64,000 nucleotides of DNA from Thalassia testudinum (Eukaryota > Streptophyta > Magnoliopsida > Alismatales > Hydrocharitaceae): contig JAZHRO010000073.1 in NCBI GenBank assembly GCA_037157565.1, positions 98,636,001 through 98,700,000 of the forward strand, given 5' to 3'. The translations under genes were made by a program, and so were the position numbers. The notes below the pieces were generated by a model. The model was not told where the DNA came from, did not search any database, and saw only the letters and a program-made list of their open reading frames with translations. The stretch's first letter is position 1, and every line of letters starts with the position of its first letter. This document shows positions 1 to 11,260 of this stretch, in pieces.

Positions 1-172
1 TAAATATCCTTCTCTCCTAACCTCAAAAAGGACGTAATTAACCTAAATTATATACAACTACTCTAAATGTAGAATGATGCATGCTATGCAATATTTATAC
101 CATGAAATGCAAATCTAAGCCTAGGAACATATTTGACTAGGCATTTTACTTTCAATAAATGTGTTTACATCA
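1..172 (-). repeat. Element A 3' LTR (partial)
   Basis: Matches 5906-6077 with scattered substitutions and ends at the same TACATCA. Only the 5' tip (U3 start) of this 3' LTR is in the window; the rest lies to the left. Confidence 0.85.
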
Positions 173-186
173 TACCCCCATGCCTA
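173..186 (-). other. Element A terminal polypurine tract
   Basis: On the minus strand AGGCATGGGGGTA runs directly into the LTR start TGATGTAAAC. This is the expected place and composition for the plus-strand DNA primer. The same core, AGGCATGGGG, recurs at the 3' LTR of elements B, D and G, and internally at about 1444-1459. Confidence 0.85.
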
Positions 187-746
187 TCTTTTGCTAGTCC
201 CTAGCAAAATTAAACTATACGCTATGTATAAAGGCAGAATTAGGATTAGATTGCTTAAGTCTAAGTCGTTTATTAACAATAGAAAATTTCAACTAAGGTC
301 CTAAACTACGAAAACTCAATAGTACCTGGGTGCCTGCCAGAATGCAGACCGCCTAAGTCCTCACCATATTTGAAAAGGGAAGATATATTTTTTTTATTAT
401 TTTTCTTCTTTTCTAATTTTTTTATACTTTTGGAGTTTGAGAGTTCTGGGATAACTTTTTACGGCTACCCGACCCGCCCAAGACTCCAAAAGGACTCTAA
501 GTACTAAGCATCTTTGTGAAAAAGTGATAGACTCACAAAACGGCCATTAAGACGGACTTTGGGTTTGTACGACCCTAGGTGACCTTGCCTAAAGGTCTAT
601 CTTTACGATCAGTAGCTTTTTCCCTACTTCTTTTATTTATGGGGTTAACACAAGGGTGAACCCAATGTATATCTCCCCAGTTTATTCTACTTCCCTGCTT
701 CTTCCCTAAGTGTTTTGGGAATTATCGTCTCTTTTTTTTTTTGTGA

Positions 747-1014
747 GCTGGGTTCTGGACAACCAGCCGATGAGCTGTTACCACTGACAACTTGCCAGCC
801 ATACTCATGCAGTGAAGTGTGGTTTTATTTGTTTTTTTATTTTCTCCTTTTTCTTTTTTTTTTTCTTTTCTTTTGAGTGTTTCTTTTTTTTTCTTTCTAA
901 GTAGGTGTCTTCCTTGATCAAAGATTTACCTAAAGGCAGTATAACGAAAATGGTCTTGTGGCTGGACTCTGGACAACTGGCCGATGAGCTGTTACCACCA
1001 ACAACTTGCCAGCC
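747..1014 (-). repeat. Pair of ~54-bp repeats in element A 3' noncoding region
   Basis: 747-800 and 961-1014 are imperfect copies of one unit that starts GCTGG(G/A)(T/C)TCTGGACAAC and ends ACTTGCCAGCC, 214 bp apart. The same two-copy arrangement is in element B (15100-15153 and 15323-15376, 223 bp apart). The remaining DNA from 187 to 1440 is T-rich on the plus strand (A-rich in element sense) and holds no open frame I believe. Confidence 0.75.
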
Positions 1015-1443
1015 ATATCACCCAAGTCGGTCCATTAGCTACCCAATTTCTGTAAAAACCGCCGGAAAGTAAGTCGGTGCAAAAAATGTGTGTAGATGCT
1101 TTGGCTTAAAGTCCCCCCAAATCAGAGGGCAGGCTGATAAGTCGCATACTTATCATCCCAAATTATTTACCAAATTAAAATAAATTTTAATTGGCGAAGA
1201 CTGGGGACTAAAACCACATTTGAGTGGACACCCGGGCTAATTAAGCTCGAAGACCTGAAGAGTCTAAGTGTTTAGGTCCTCTCGTATCATTTCCTAAAGT
1301 TAATAACTTCGAAATGCTTCAGTTTTCTTTTCCTAAATTCTTTCTTTTTTATCTTTTTTCAAAATTTTGAATTTATTTTTAATTTTATAAGAAACTAAAA
1401 GAAATTTTACGGAGTTAACATAATGATTTTAGGAATCGATTCT

Positions 1444-1481
1444 CCACCTCCCCATGCCTAAATGATGCAATGTCCTCATTG
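1444..1481 (-). promoter_or_regulatory. AGGA-loop stem-loop plus internal polypurine tract (element A)
   Basis: In element sense, CAATG-AGGA-CATTG (1468-1481) is followed at once by a polypurine tract (AGGCATGGGGAGG, 1447-1459). The same pair of signals is at 15788-15823 (B), 30991-31028 (D), 51161-51198 (G) and 60545-60582 (F), always downstream of the coding region. The tract repeats the core of the terminal polypurine tract, so a second plus-strand priming site is possible; that role is inferred. Confidence 0.6.
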
Positions 1482-1580
1482 TAAAAATAAAGACATGAAA
1501 AGGGCAGAGTAAACAGAATATCATCTGAACATCGTGAGGAATTCGGTCAGCTCCGCAGGGAACGTGAAATATAAACACGT

Positions 1581-1601
1581 GCTAAATTTAATGCCTTCAG
1601 C
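1581..1601 (-). promoter_or_regulatory. Conserved 21-bp post-coding box (element A)
   Basis: Reads GCTGAAGGCATTAAATTTAG plus C in element sense. The same 21 positions recur identically in G (50913-50933) and with few changes in B (15923-15943) and D (31221-31241). In G it contains the ORF stop codon and in D it starts 16 nt past the pol stop. Function unknown. Confidence 0.6.
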
Positions 1602-1849
1602 TAGGCATAAAATACATACAAGGAAGAAATTTAGAATTCACAAGTGCGGGTCAGAATCAAAACAAAAATATTGATTTTGAAGCCTGGCAACAGAAGATGT
1701 CCACAGACGTGGACCAGATTATGGTGTAGACCCATGCCCTAGGGTCGAGTGGTTCTTAGGCTCTGGATGAAAATTACCCAGAACTGAAAGTTGTTATGTT
1801 TGTAGGGCCGAGCCTACCGTTTAGTGGTGTGCAACTCAAGACCAAAGTG

Positions 1850-3348
1850 TCAAACAACAGGTAAAGATGGTTCAATAGGTGCGGTTGTCCACTTAACATC
1901 AAGCTCAGAAATATAATCAGTTACTTTGAGCTTGCGTTGCACGTGAAAGATATCATAAGGGTCCGCATAGAAGATAGGTGGTTTCAGGTCAATAGGTACC
2001 CTTATATCCAAACTTGTTTTTCCCTCAAAATTAACCTCCCAAATTTTCATTTCAACATCAGGTGCTTAGGTTTCGGGACCTTTAGCATATCATTCACCAC
2101 ATAAGATTCTCCCAAGTCTAGAAATCGTGGCTGACTCAAGATTGACTTGGGTACAATGATTTCCAAATCAAAATCAATCCCCTTGGGGTGTGGTTGAGGA
2201 ATGGGGCTATTGATTGAATCATCAAGATTCGGACCCTCCAAGTTAACCCCAATCGAATCCAAATCTTCAACAAACAGGCTATCAAATAGTTCATCAGATT
2301 CCCCATGCCCGTTTATCTCACTAAAATCATTTTCCTTTAGTTCAAGTGAGACTTCACCAAAAGATACTTCACCCTCATAGTCAAAGAATCCATGATCCTC
2401 ATTTATATATGTCTCAAAATCATATGTCATTTCATGGTCCATGGAGACATATTTTTCATCATTCCTTGGCTCTAAGATCTTGGGTGAGAAACTCGATTCA
2501 TCCTCAAATGGTTGCTCTAGCCCAACCTGGTCATCCCTAGTCTCAGAAAATGTATCCCCTTGCACAGGCACCTTAGCGGGTTCAGAGATTGGCTCTCCTG
2601 AAGGGGGTTCATCTTGAGAATCATCCCAAGACTTGACTAGTGTAACCACAAATTTCATCCTCAACCTCTACAATTTCCCAAGAAGAAACTCACCTATGTC
2701 CCTATCCCTAACACTTTGGAGCAAATTCAATAAAGAACTATTAAGTTCATCAATCATTTTTATCATAGGCTCTAATGCTTCTGTGCTTGGTGTTGGCTGA
2801 GCTTCTAAAGATTGTATAGTGTTCCTCAAATTAGCCAACACCCTATCCTAGATCTGGTTCACCTGAACCAACTGGTTTGGTTCAGGTTTGAGTGGGTTCA
2901 GGTTAAATCTAAGGGAGTCAAGATGTCGAGGTTCTCGAGTCTCTCCTTGATAGTAGGTTGTTTCAGGTTGTTTAAAGGTTGGTGGTGGCCTAAATTCAGC
3001 ATAATTCTGAGGAGGGTAAGTGTTATAATCAACATATCCTTTACGGTTGTAGATCTGGTCAGGTTGATCATCAAAGGATGGAGATCTATAGTCATTGCAG
3101 CTCTAGGAAGGATAGTAATCATAGTCATGTTGTCCAGGGTTAGGCCTTGGACACTGAGGTCTGGATTCATATCCCCAATCAAAGTCATCTTGGCTAGTGG
3201 ATGGGTAATTACAAGTTAAGTTGGGATGGTAATCATCTTGGGGGTAAGTGCTGGTAGGAGGATAGGATGTGAAATGTGTGTAGGATGTGGAAGGGTACAT
3301 GGTGAAGTAAGGAGGGAAATCAGAAGAGAAAGGAGCCTTGCAATACAA
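1850..3348 (-). pseudogene. Broken hydrophilic ORF of element A (unknown function)
   Basis: I do not recognise the protein. In element order there is a Tyr/Pro/Ser/Asp-rich head (frame from 3348, with a DDFDWGYES stretch), a Pro/Asn/Gln-rich middle that has jumped frame, a helical LEPMIKMIDELNSSLL segment, a very acidic 205-residue block (2664-2047) and a tail that ends at 1850. At least two frameshifts and a stop divide these pieces. Element B holds the same series of pieces in the same order at 17653-16084, with protein-level matches such as the acidic YINED...FDYEGE and DDSINSPI stretches. The frame therefore coded once. It sits where gag-pol would be and shows no CCHC knuckle, protease, RT or integrase motif. 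A diverged gag or a family-specific RNA-binding protein is possible; nothing here proves either. Confidence 0.6.
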
Positions 3349-4531
3349 AAATACAAGCCTGTCCTTAGGTTGGGTAGCCTAAAGGTCTACAGACTCTCAG
3401 AATCCATCCTAAGATTATGGATGATTTACTCTACTTATGTCCAGGCAATCCAACCAGTTAGAAGAAGGGACTGGGGAGAAGGTTCTTCCTTTGGCTTGCG
3501 CCTCTGGTTCCTAGTGTACCCCCTAGCTGCGGTCGTTTGACGCTACTCCCCTAGTTAGACATCAGATTGACTAGTATAAGCAGGTTAATCATGAACAATC
3601 TTAATCTGGATCCCAACAAGCGAACCAGTCCTTAGGGCCAACGTCTAATCAAGTTTAGTTGGCTTGGGACAATGGTGCTCTTGGAATGTGATGGGCCCTT
3701 TAGATGGGTTGTGCCCTTAATGATCAATTAAAATGTGTGTGCGTGCACAACCAAGGTTTTCAAACAAGGTTATTTGGAGATGTGTCTTTTAGGGTTCAAC
3801 CTTGTTTAGTAGCTTTCAGGGTTTAATTCTTAGGTTGGTTCAATCAACGTTTAGTAGAACACTCTAAGTTTTGAAAGCACGGGTGATGATATGTTCCCTT
3901 AAAAATAAAAAATAATGTGGAGTGCCAGGTTCAGCACTAAGAATCAACCCTAAGTGGCAAGCTACTTGATGGATCAGTTTTAGATTGAGTAGTGCTGCCC
4001 AAATAGCTCAATCAATTGGCTTGTTGCACCACTTACTTAAGGCACACAAGAATGTTTAACCTATTCAGATTTCTACTCACTTATGTGTATTGAGTTGAAG
4101 TGTACCGAGTCCACAGGTCAGATCTCTGTTAAGTGGTAGAATCAAAGTGATTGTGTGCCTTATGATGAGAAGTTGTGGGTGTTAAGTGTGTATTTTTCAG
4201 TTAAATCCCACAAGAGAAGAATATTTTTTTTTTATTTTTTTATATATGCGGGTGGGTAAGGTGAGTGGAGTGACAATCAAACAACCAAAATCTACCCTAG
4301 GGTTTATGCAAAGCACCTAAGTTGATTTAGGTTTGAGTTATTAAGTTATGGAATGAAGACTAAGGTAGGGGTGGTGTGGGGGACACTTACAAAACACTCT
4401 ACCTACACTTTACTCTGGTCTATCGCACTTGGATCTCCTTGCTAGGGTACCTACAAGACAATAGATCAGAGATAAGCAGGGTTAGTGTTATGTAAATGCA
4501 AAGAAGCGTAGAAAACAATAAAGTAAATTTT

Positions 4532-4557
4532 GTTGCCTCCCAGGAAACTTGCCAAAA
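4532..4557 (-). other. Element A primer binding site, tRNA-Asp type (degenerate)
   Basis: In element sense TTGGCAAGTTTCCTGGGAGG begins just 3' of the LTR. It resembles the complement of the tRNA-Asp 3' end (TGGCGCCGTTGCCGGGG) with several mismatches. Its distal part GGGAGGCAAC (plus-strand 4532-4541) is perfectly complementary to the U5 box at 4680-4689. Confidence 0.65.
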
Positions 4558-6077
4558 TGGTTGGATGCATTTCGCGTGTTAGAAATCTAGGTTACAAGTA
4601 ACCCATCGTCGTAGTTGCAAAACACATCGATTAGATAAATTTTATACCGAAACTCCAAGGGAGTCCCGAGTTGAACACAGGGAGGCAACGTTTACTTTAC
4701 GTGAAAACCGCGCTACGTTTCTTTTTGGTTTTCTAGGGTTTTGTTATTTTTTTGCATTCTTGAAATAAAAGACAAGCAAATGAATCAGAAGATAGAGATG
4801 TGGAACAAATATGATATATATATCAATTCAATGTCGATTACAATGAACTATAAAAGCACAAAAAAGAGAGGGAGGTAAGAGGAAATCTCCTGAATCAGTT
4901 GTTCGGCAAGATGACGATGCCTAGCGGAAGCTCAAATGAAGGAGGTGAGGAGCAAGACGACGGAGGTGAGATGCAGGAGGATGTCATGTTGAGGAAAGCT
5001 TTGGCATGGCTCTGGAATGGAGGCAAGAAGACGAAGATGATCTGTTGCCGGAATGGAGGTGGGAGGACGGTTCCAAGGTGACCTATGAAGGGAGATGGGA
5101 AGTTGGAGGAGTATTTGGTGGGGCAGAGGTTCGCTACACTAACAGGCACCTTGGGAGCTTGAGAACAAGCTCTAATGGAGCGTTGGTATGCATGCTAGAG
5201 CTTGGGAGAAGGTGGGAGTAGAGTAGGTAGAGATGGCTTGGAAGGGAGGAGGTGTAGGTCCTTTTATAGTGGAGAAGAGGCAAAAATAGGTATGGGACCA
5301 TTAGTGAGATCCAGGCCATCGCTGGAAGTGTCGCTGTAGGCAGCTCATGCCCGCTCACACACAAAGTTGGCTTTGCTGGCGCACGAAGAATTAGCAACAG
5401 CTGTAAGTGTTGCTGTAAGTCCAGCTCATGCGTCGCTGTAGGTCCAGCTCACACAGCTGGCACTGCACTCCCTCGCCTTGCCACGCGTGTGCGCCCACAC
5501 GCTGGCGCTGCGCTGTGCTACGCTGTGCGCATGCACGCCCACGCGCACGTGTGTACCCACGCTGCTGCGCCCATGCGGTGCTGCATGCGAGTGCTGGGCA
5601 ACTTGGGTTGTGCCACGTGGAGCAGTTCTTGGCCATCCATCTTCTTGTTGTAGGGAATGCTACAAAGGTTGGATTGAGTCGATTTTCACGCCGTTAGGCT
5701 ACGATTGTCGACCCGAATCCATCTGCGCAGTCGGATTTATCATTTGAAGCTCTGAATTATGTCTCCTAATCCCTTGGCATTTGATCTTCCTCGGACTGCA
5801 TATGGTGCTACGGGACTCCGATTGAGGTGATTTCAGTGGCGTTGGACTCCGATTGTTGTCTTGATCAGATCCATATGGTCGAATCGTCAATCTGAGGCTC
5901 CAAAATAAATATCCTTCTCTCCTAACCACAAAAAGGATGCAATTAACCTAAATTATATACAACTACTCTAAATGCAGAATGATGCATGCTATGCAATATT
6001 TATAACATGAAATGCAAATCTAAGCCTAGGAACATGCATGAATAGGCATTTTACCCTCAATAAATGTGTTTACATCA
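4558..6077 (-). repeat. Element A 5' LTR
   Basis: 1520 bp, minus strand, TG...CA ends (plus-strand view TGGTTGGATG...TTTACATCA). A TATA box reads CTATAAAAGG on the minus strand near 5261-5269. The segment 5460-5600 is GC-rich with alternating CG/CA/TG steps, unlike the rest of the element. A G-box CACGTG lies at 5614-5619, within the remnant of the family's 20-bp palindrome. The U5 end carries the shared CTCCCTGTGTTC box (complement at 4671-4689). Confidence 0.85.
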
Positions 6078-6597
6078 GGTTTATTTCCTTTTATGCAGGA
6101 AAATGTGAACTAGCACTTCAAACCATAGTGTTGAAACCCTAATTGGCTCTATTTCAAGTCTAATTTAATTTCAAAATGTTCACCTAGGGCTTCAAGCAGG
6201 TAGTGTGTTAGCCCAAGGTGATTTTAGAAATTAAGCATAGTTCCTAATAGGTATAGGCAATTTGGGTAGGGAATTCTAAATAGAATTGCTTCAAACTTCA
6301 ATCAGATAAGAAATTTTTTCGCAAATCAGGAAACTTGTCTCTTAATGATAATTACTAGAAAAAAGGCAGGTGATTCCTAAGTAGTTTTGTTTCCTTTTCT
6401 CTCTTCCAAAGATTAGGAGATTAGGAAGGAAGAGAGATTACCTACCCTAGAGTGGTTGAATTACGTGGAAGTTCCCCTTGAGAAGTACCTCGCAAAATCA
6501 CAAGAAATCAAATAGGGTAAGTTAGTGCTCAAATATAATCAGATTAAGTAAAGAGTAGTAGTGAATTACGCATTACTCCCAGGCAACAACCCCAAAA
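6078..6597 (-). mobile_element. Element C internal fragment with primer site
   Basis: In element sense, 6597 leftwards matches the start of element G's internal region: a tRNA-Asp-like primer site directly beside the LTR (6575-6597, degenerate), then GAGCACTAACTTACCCTA and ACCACTCTAGGGTAGGTAAT, which parallel G at about 48170-48260. Element A interrupts C at 6078, so the rest of C is beyond the left edge. No coding sequence of C is visible. Confidence 0.7.
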
Positions 6598-9270
6598 TGT
6601 TAATGCGAAATTGTCTATGTTTAAGGAATGCATTATAGTACAGGACAAAATCGTATCAAACAAATACAATTTACTACTCGAATTTAAGTCTGAGGACGAA
6701 CACAGGGAGCAAATAAGGAATTCACATGCTAATCTCAATAAATAATATAAATGAGCACAATTAATTACTCAAATGAATATTAAATGTATAGCATGAGTAT
6801 ATCAAAAGCTAAAAAGAACTCAAGACAAAATAATGGTGATTTAGATCACCAATTATTAGTCTAACACAGTATATAGAAAATTACTGAATAGAACCAAATG
6901 AATGAACAGTAAATGTCGTTTCTATAGTGTTTCTTCTTCTTCTGCTATTCTTCTTCTTCTTCTTCCTTGAGTTTTTCTTATGAAGCATGACTCTTCTTCT
7001 TTGGCTTCTCTTCCATCTCTTTCTCATCTTCTACAGTCCTCTTCTTCTGTCTTTCCTTTTCTTCTTTCTTTCTTCCTCTTCTCTTCACAGACAAGGGAGG
7101 GACTCACGCAATTGGCTAAGTGTCAGACTGTCCTCGCTAAAGCAAAAACCCCCTACCCCCCCCACACACACTCTCTCTCTCTCTTTCCTCTTCTCTTTCT
7201 CTGAAACTAGGTAATCGGGTATTCGGGTTAAGCGCATACCTGGGTCCAGGCTCACCAGCAATGGTGATGAGCGAGGAGTGAAGGCTAATCAGGTCGGGTC
7301 GAGTGAATGTCATTGAGTAGGAACCTCACCCCCAAGTGTCTTGAGGCACTAAGGTCGTATCACAAAATCATCTAATGTGGCTCTGTTGGCTTATCTCCCA
7401 CTGATGTGGGACTAAACTGCTGCCTCCTTCTTCATGCGTCAGCTTCTATGAAGATGCCTCCAATTGATGTAGTTGCAGATGTTGGCATCCCCAATCAAGG
7501 ACCTGGGAAGGGTCCTGGGACTACTCCGCGCGACCTAGGACACTCGTCTGGAGTGGCTGCCTGAAGAACATGGTGAGAGCTCGCTTGAAGTAGCTACAAC
7601 AATGGAGCTATGGCACGAACACCTGAAAATAAGTAAATGGGCTAAGAGCCCCGGTCAGAATGTTCAAAGGCTTCGCAATGGTACATGGAATGTCATGACA
7701 GCATCCGTGGGGTGATTCGTGCGTGGATGATGGCAGACATTGATAGAGATGGAAGCGAGAAGGTGGGTTGTTCGGGGGCACGTTTGGGTGAACGGTGGAG
7801 TGAAATATGAGAGGGGTTTTGATAGGCGTGAAGTGGCAGAGGTAATGTGGTAGTTCGCGAGGCGGTTGAAGTTATTAGGTGATAGGAATGCCTCGCTAGA
7901 GATGTGGCCGAAGCAAAGGAAGTTGACGGTGTGCGTATGGTCGAGGGAGTATTTTTTAGGGTTTTTGGTAAAGGAAACTAACCTAAGGATCTAAAGAAGC
8001 TAATTTAACCCTAATCTAATGGACAAAAAGGGGGAGATCTCCTTTCCAGGGGTACATTAGTGTCGGAGAAGAAGAATCCTCCGATAAGATAGAGGCACCG
8101 ACGATAACGAGGGGGATTAGGGCACACACAGGTATGGAGCAATGCGGAAGGAGAGGAAGGAGAATCTGCCACTGGTATTGTGAGCGGATGAGAAGAGTGG
8201 ACGAAGAGAATTATCGGACATCGTGGAGCCTTTCTGCCGGAGAGAAGGGAGGAAGGAGGGGGGTTTTTTCAGCCAAAAATGAGTGTTCCAAGGACGATTT
8301 GTCCTCAGGGGTCTTTAAATAGGTCTCAGGGGGTGCATGAAGCTTGGAAACCAAGCTTCTGAGCTTGGTAAGTTCATCGAAGTAGGAAACCAACATCTCT
8401 CATGTGTTTGCATGAGATATTGGGAAAGAGATGGAGCCTACAAATAGGTTCAAATCATAGAGAAATCTCCTAGGAATCTTTCTTCCAAATTCGGTAGCGA
8501 TTGAGCATGAAATAAGGGAGAAAACTCTGATTGAAGGTCACCGGAGTTGTAGGAATAGGATGTATGCATTCATGGAGGTGGTGGGGACCTTTTGACAAAG
8601 AAGACAACAAAGATAGGGGCCTATTTGTAATGAATTTCAAAAGCTAGGGTACTTGTGAAATAGAAAGAATTATACAGGATTGAAATGCAAATAAGGTCAA
8701 GACGATCTCTGATTGAGCCCAAATTTTGATAAAAACCTCATTTGAACCTAAGGAATCCAATGGTGAAGTTGAATTTTGGTTTTGACCTAGTTTGTCTGGG
8801 TAATTTATAAAAAATCCCAAATTAGGATAATAGTCTATTTAAGACTGTTTTAGGTCAAAGTGGGTTCAGATGGTCAAATTAAGAATGCTAAACCCTAGAG
8901 AATATTTTTCTATAATTTTAGAGGGTTTAGATGAATTTTATCCTGACTAGAGCTTTAGTTAATTAAGCAGGTCTATTTTTAGGGTTTCAGATGTCCATTT
9001 ATTCTTGAAATGCGTGAAAATCCGTTTGTCTGCATGGACCCACTTACTAGACTTAAATGCATATTTGACCTTTAGTAACTCCTGAAAGATCCCGTGGTTA
9101 TTCTATATTTGTGAGAAGATGGTAAAATTATAGAAATAACCCAGTTTTCATCTTTTCTTCTCAAAATAACTTAACCTGCCTAAGAGACCTTCTAACTCAT
9201 GTGTCGGATCTTTTATTGACTTTATCAGACCAAATTGAGGTAGTTATGGATCATGATGGTGTTCCCATCA
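6598..9270 (-). repeat. Element C 5' LTR (G-type family)
   Basis: 2673 bp. On the minus strand it starts TGATGGGAACACCATCATGA and ends ...CGCATTAACA next to a primer site. It belongs to the same family as the LTRs of G and the solo LTR 25041-27837: same hairpin tip, same U5 box (complement near 6701-6714) and same purine-rich stretch before U5 (6935-7200 is CTT-rich on the plus strand). A weak TATA (TATTTAAAGA) is on the minus strand at about 8312-8322. Right target-site candidate CCAGC (9271-9275) has no visible partner. Confidence 0.85.
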
Positions 9271-9830
9271 CCAGCCTCCCTGACCTAGAACCTGCCCTTT
9301 GAGGTGGTCGTTCTAGTAAGGACCCATCAATTGGCGATACCAATCTCCACAACACCATCAAACTCTCAAAGCTGCTCAATCGAAAATGCAAGCATTCAAC
9401 ATCGACCATTTCCAAACGAAAAATCAAGAACCGCATTGGGGACAGTGTAGCAATCTTCCAACGTTCGATCAATAGAGACAGAGAGCTTACCAGTGATGAA
9501 GCTTTTCCATGGAGGGATTGCCGATCATCACCTCTCCTCTTAACAACAGTTTAGCAACCCTAATATCCTCTGTCATAGGAACTTCTACATCAACGGTATG
9601 ACCCACATAGGTGGGCGGAGGCAGCGGCGGTGGCGGCAAACCTTCATTGTTTATCCTTCTAGTGTGCCTGAAAGCCCTTGTTCCTGATTGCCCTCTACTC
9701 ATCACGCATGAATCTCATTTATGACCATGTCCTCCATAGGCCAAGCAAATGAGAGGAGATCGACACACTACCGCCATATGCCCACTCCTTCAACAATGAA
9801 AGCACAAGATCTCCTTGTTAGCCCTAGGCC
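9271..9830 (-). pseudogene. Decayed double zinc-knuckle reading frame with Pro-rich linker
   Basis: In one minus-strand frame, 9802-9761 encodes CFHC-x3-GH-x4-C, a CX2CX4HX4C knuckle with a stop inside it. It is followed, in frame, by C-x2-Y-x4-H-x4-C, a second knuckle whose second Cys is now Tyr and which also carries a stop. The frame runs on into a Pro-rich run (PPPPLPPPT) and a leucine-rich piece to 9487; a further piece in another frame ends near 9251, where the LTR of element C breaks the sequence. Tandem CX2CX4HX4C knuckles followed by a Pro-rich linker occur in plant retroelement-like ORF1 and gag proteins. Which one this was cannot be decided here. Confidence 0.45.
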
Positions 9831-10660
9831 AACCCTCCTTCGCACGCCCATTGCCCTCGTCCCTCCCTCTTGTATCAGAGACCCCTCTTCGCTCTCTTCT
9901 CCGCCAAGCCCTAGATCTCCATGTCACCCAACCCTCATCGCCAAAGCTCCTCCCTTTTGTTGCCATAACTCTCTCCTCTTATAAAATTATTGCCCTTAAC
10001 TATGTAGTTACCAGGGTCTAGTTGGTGCCACATAAATTAGGCATGGTAAGTTGGCACCACCTAGAATGGTGACATAGCAAGTATTAAGTGTGTAATGTGT
10101 AGGGTTTGTCTCATTAGGCTTAAGGATGTGGTTTTTTGGGTAATTAGGTGGGTGCTTAGACTATTTAGGTGGGGTTTAGTGTTGGTTCAAGCTTGATGGT
10201 GAGCTTCATCTCCTGTCCTTGTTCTATTACGGGAACTCTTGGGCAATTATTAAATGATGTGGGTCTTCTTGCACTTACATTCTATTCAGCTTCACTATTC
10301 TCCACATGTGAGCCTAGCATTGTGGTCGAATTCCCATTATGTCCCCTTAAGGACCTGCAACACAAAGATAAGAGATGGGACATATAATAAGGCCAAAATC
10401 CTTTATTATGCAATACATGGATGATATACGTAATGCATGAAATATATTGAGTATATTTATATAAAGGTGATGCAAGCAAAGTAACTAATGTAAAATAGGC
10501 ATATTAAGACCCATGATTATTGTGCAGTTAGACATTGACCAGGTTCTACTTGGTTGTCCAACTAGGGCATGCAGTGGCTTGTTGAAGTCATGGTAGGGCC
10601 TTCTTTTAGTGGATTCGAGGTGAGGGTCACCTCCTTGATTGCGAAGGAGTTCGAATGACA
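9831..10660. other. Anonymous DNA, no gene seen
   Basis: Flanks the zinc-knuckle remnant. Short open frames on the plus strand are not supported by any motif. GGTGCCA/TGGCACC words recur near 10023-10075, as they do at 41870-42110. I see nothing else. Confidence 0.5.
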
Positions 10661-11108
10661 TGAGATGTGTACACATCTAATTAACCTAAAATGACTATTT
10701 ATGCATGTTTCTTGTGTCATAAGAGCATTCATCATTATAAATATTGCATAACATGCATCATGAAGCATTTAGGTTACATTGTATAAACTTTAGGTTAATT
10801 TTTCCTTTCAGGGAATAGGGCAACATTTATCGGGGACTTGGATTGAAGATCCAACTGTACAGATCTGATCAGGGCTATGATGGGAGTTTAACGATTTCAA
10901 GATCACCCCGATCGAACCTCCATAGCATCAGATGTAGTCTGAGAAAGATCATAGGCTAAGGGGCCAAGTGGTGTAAATTCATACCTCAGATGAAAAGTCC
11001 AACCGCACGGATGGGTTTGGATTGACGATTGTAACCCAACGGTGCGAAAATAGGTCCAATCCAACATCTGTGGCACCACCTACGAGCATATGAAGATGGA
11101 TGGCCAGG

Positions 11109-11128
11109 ATGGTGCCATGTGGCACCAT
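11109..11128 (+). promoter_or_regulatory. 20-bp palindrome centred on a former G-box
   Basis: ATGGTGCCATGTGGCACCAT: two perfect 9-bp arms around TG. Related copies lie at the same LTR position at 14097-14116 and 20126-20145 (both with CACGTG), 5611-5620, 24001-24020 and 63790-63809. The likely ancestral centre is CACGTG, the plant bZIP/bHLH G-box. It lies about 640 bp upstream of the TATA box. Confidence 0.6.
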
Positions 11129-11260
11129 ACCAACCATCCAAAACTGCCCACGCCCCTCCGCTCAACCTCTCAAGATGAGAGATCAAGATTCAATCTCAAC
11201 CGTTGGTTTAAGATCCAACGGCTGAGAGCATTCGCCCTATAATTCATAACCATGACACAA

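Larger units (their letters stand above)
1..6077 (-). mobile_element. Element A: non-autonomous Athila-like LTR retrotransposon, left end cut by window
   Basis: Two copies of one LTR bracket this block. Positions 1-172 match the last part of 4558-6077 closely and both end TACATCA on the plus strand, i.e. the LTR starts TGATGTAAAC on the minus strand. The polypurine tract lies beside the left LTR and the tRNA-Asp-type primer site beside the right LTR, so the element reads leftwards. In element order the internal region holds a leader, one broken hydrophilic frame (3348-1850), a conserved box (1581-1601), a stem-loop with internal polypurine tract, a repeat pair and the terminal polypurine tract. 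I see no protease, RT, RNase H or integrase. It is inserted in the internal region of element C; the right target-site candidate is GGTTT (6078-6082) and the left one is outside the window. Confidence 0.85.

Noticed and set aside
747..1014. CRISPR-like spaced repeats
   Set aside because: Only two imperfect copies, in a eukaryotic retroelement; same pair in element B.
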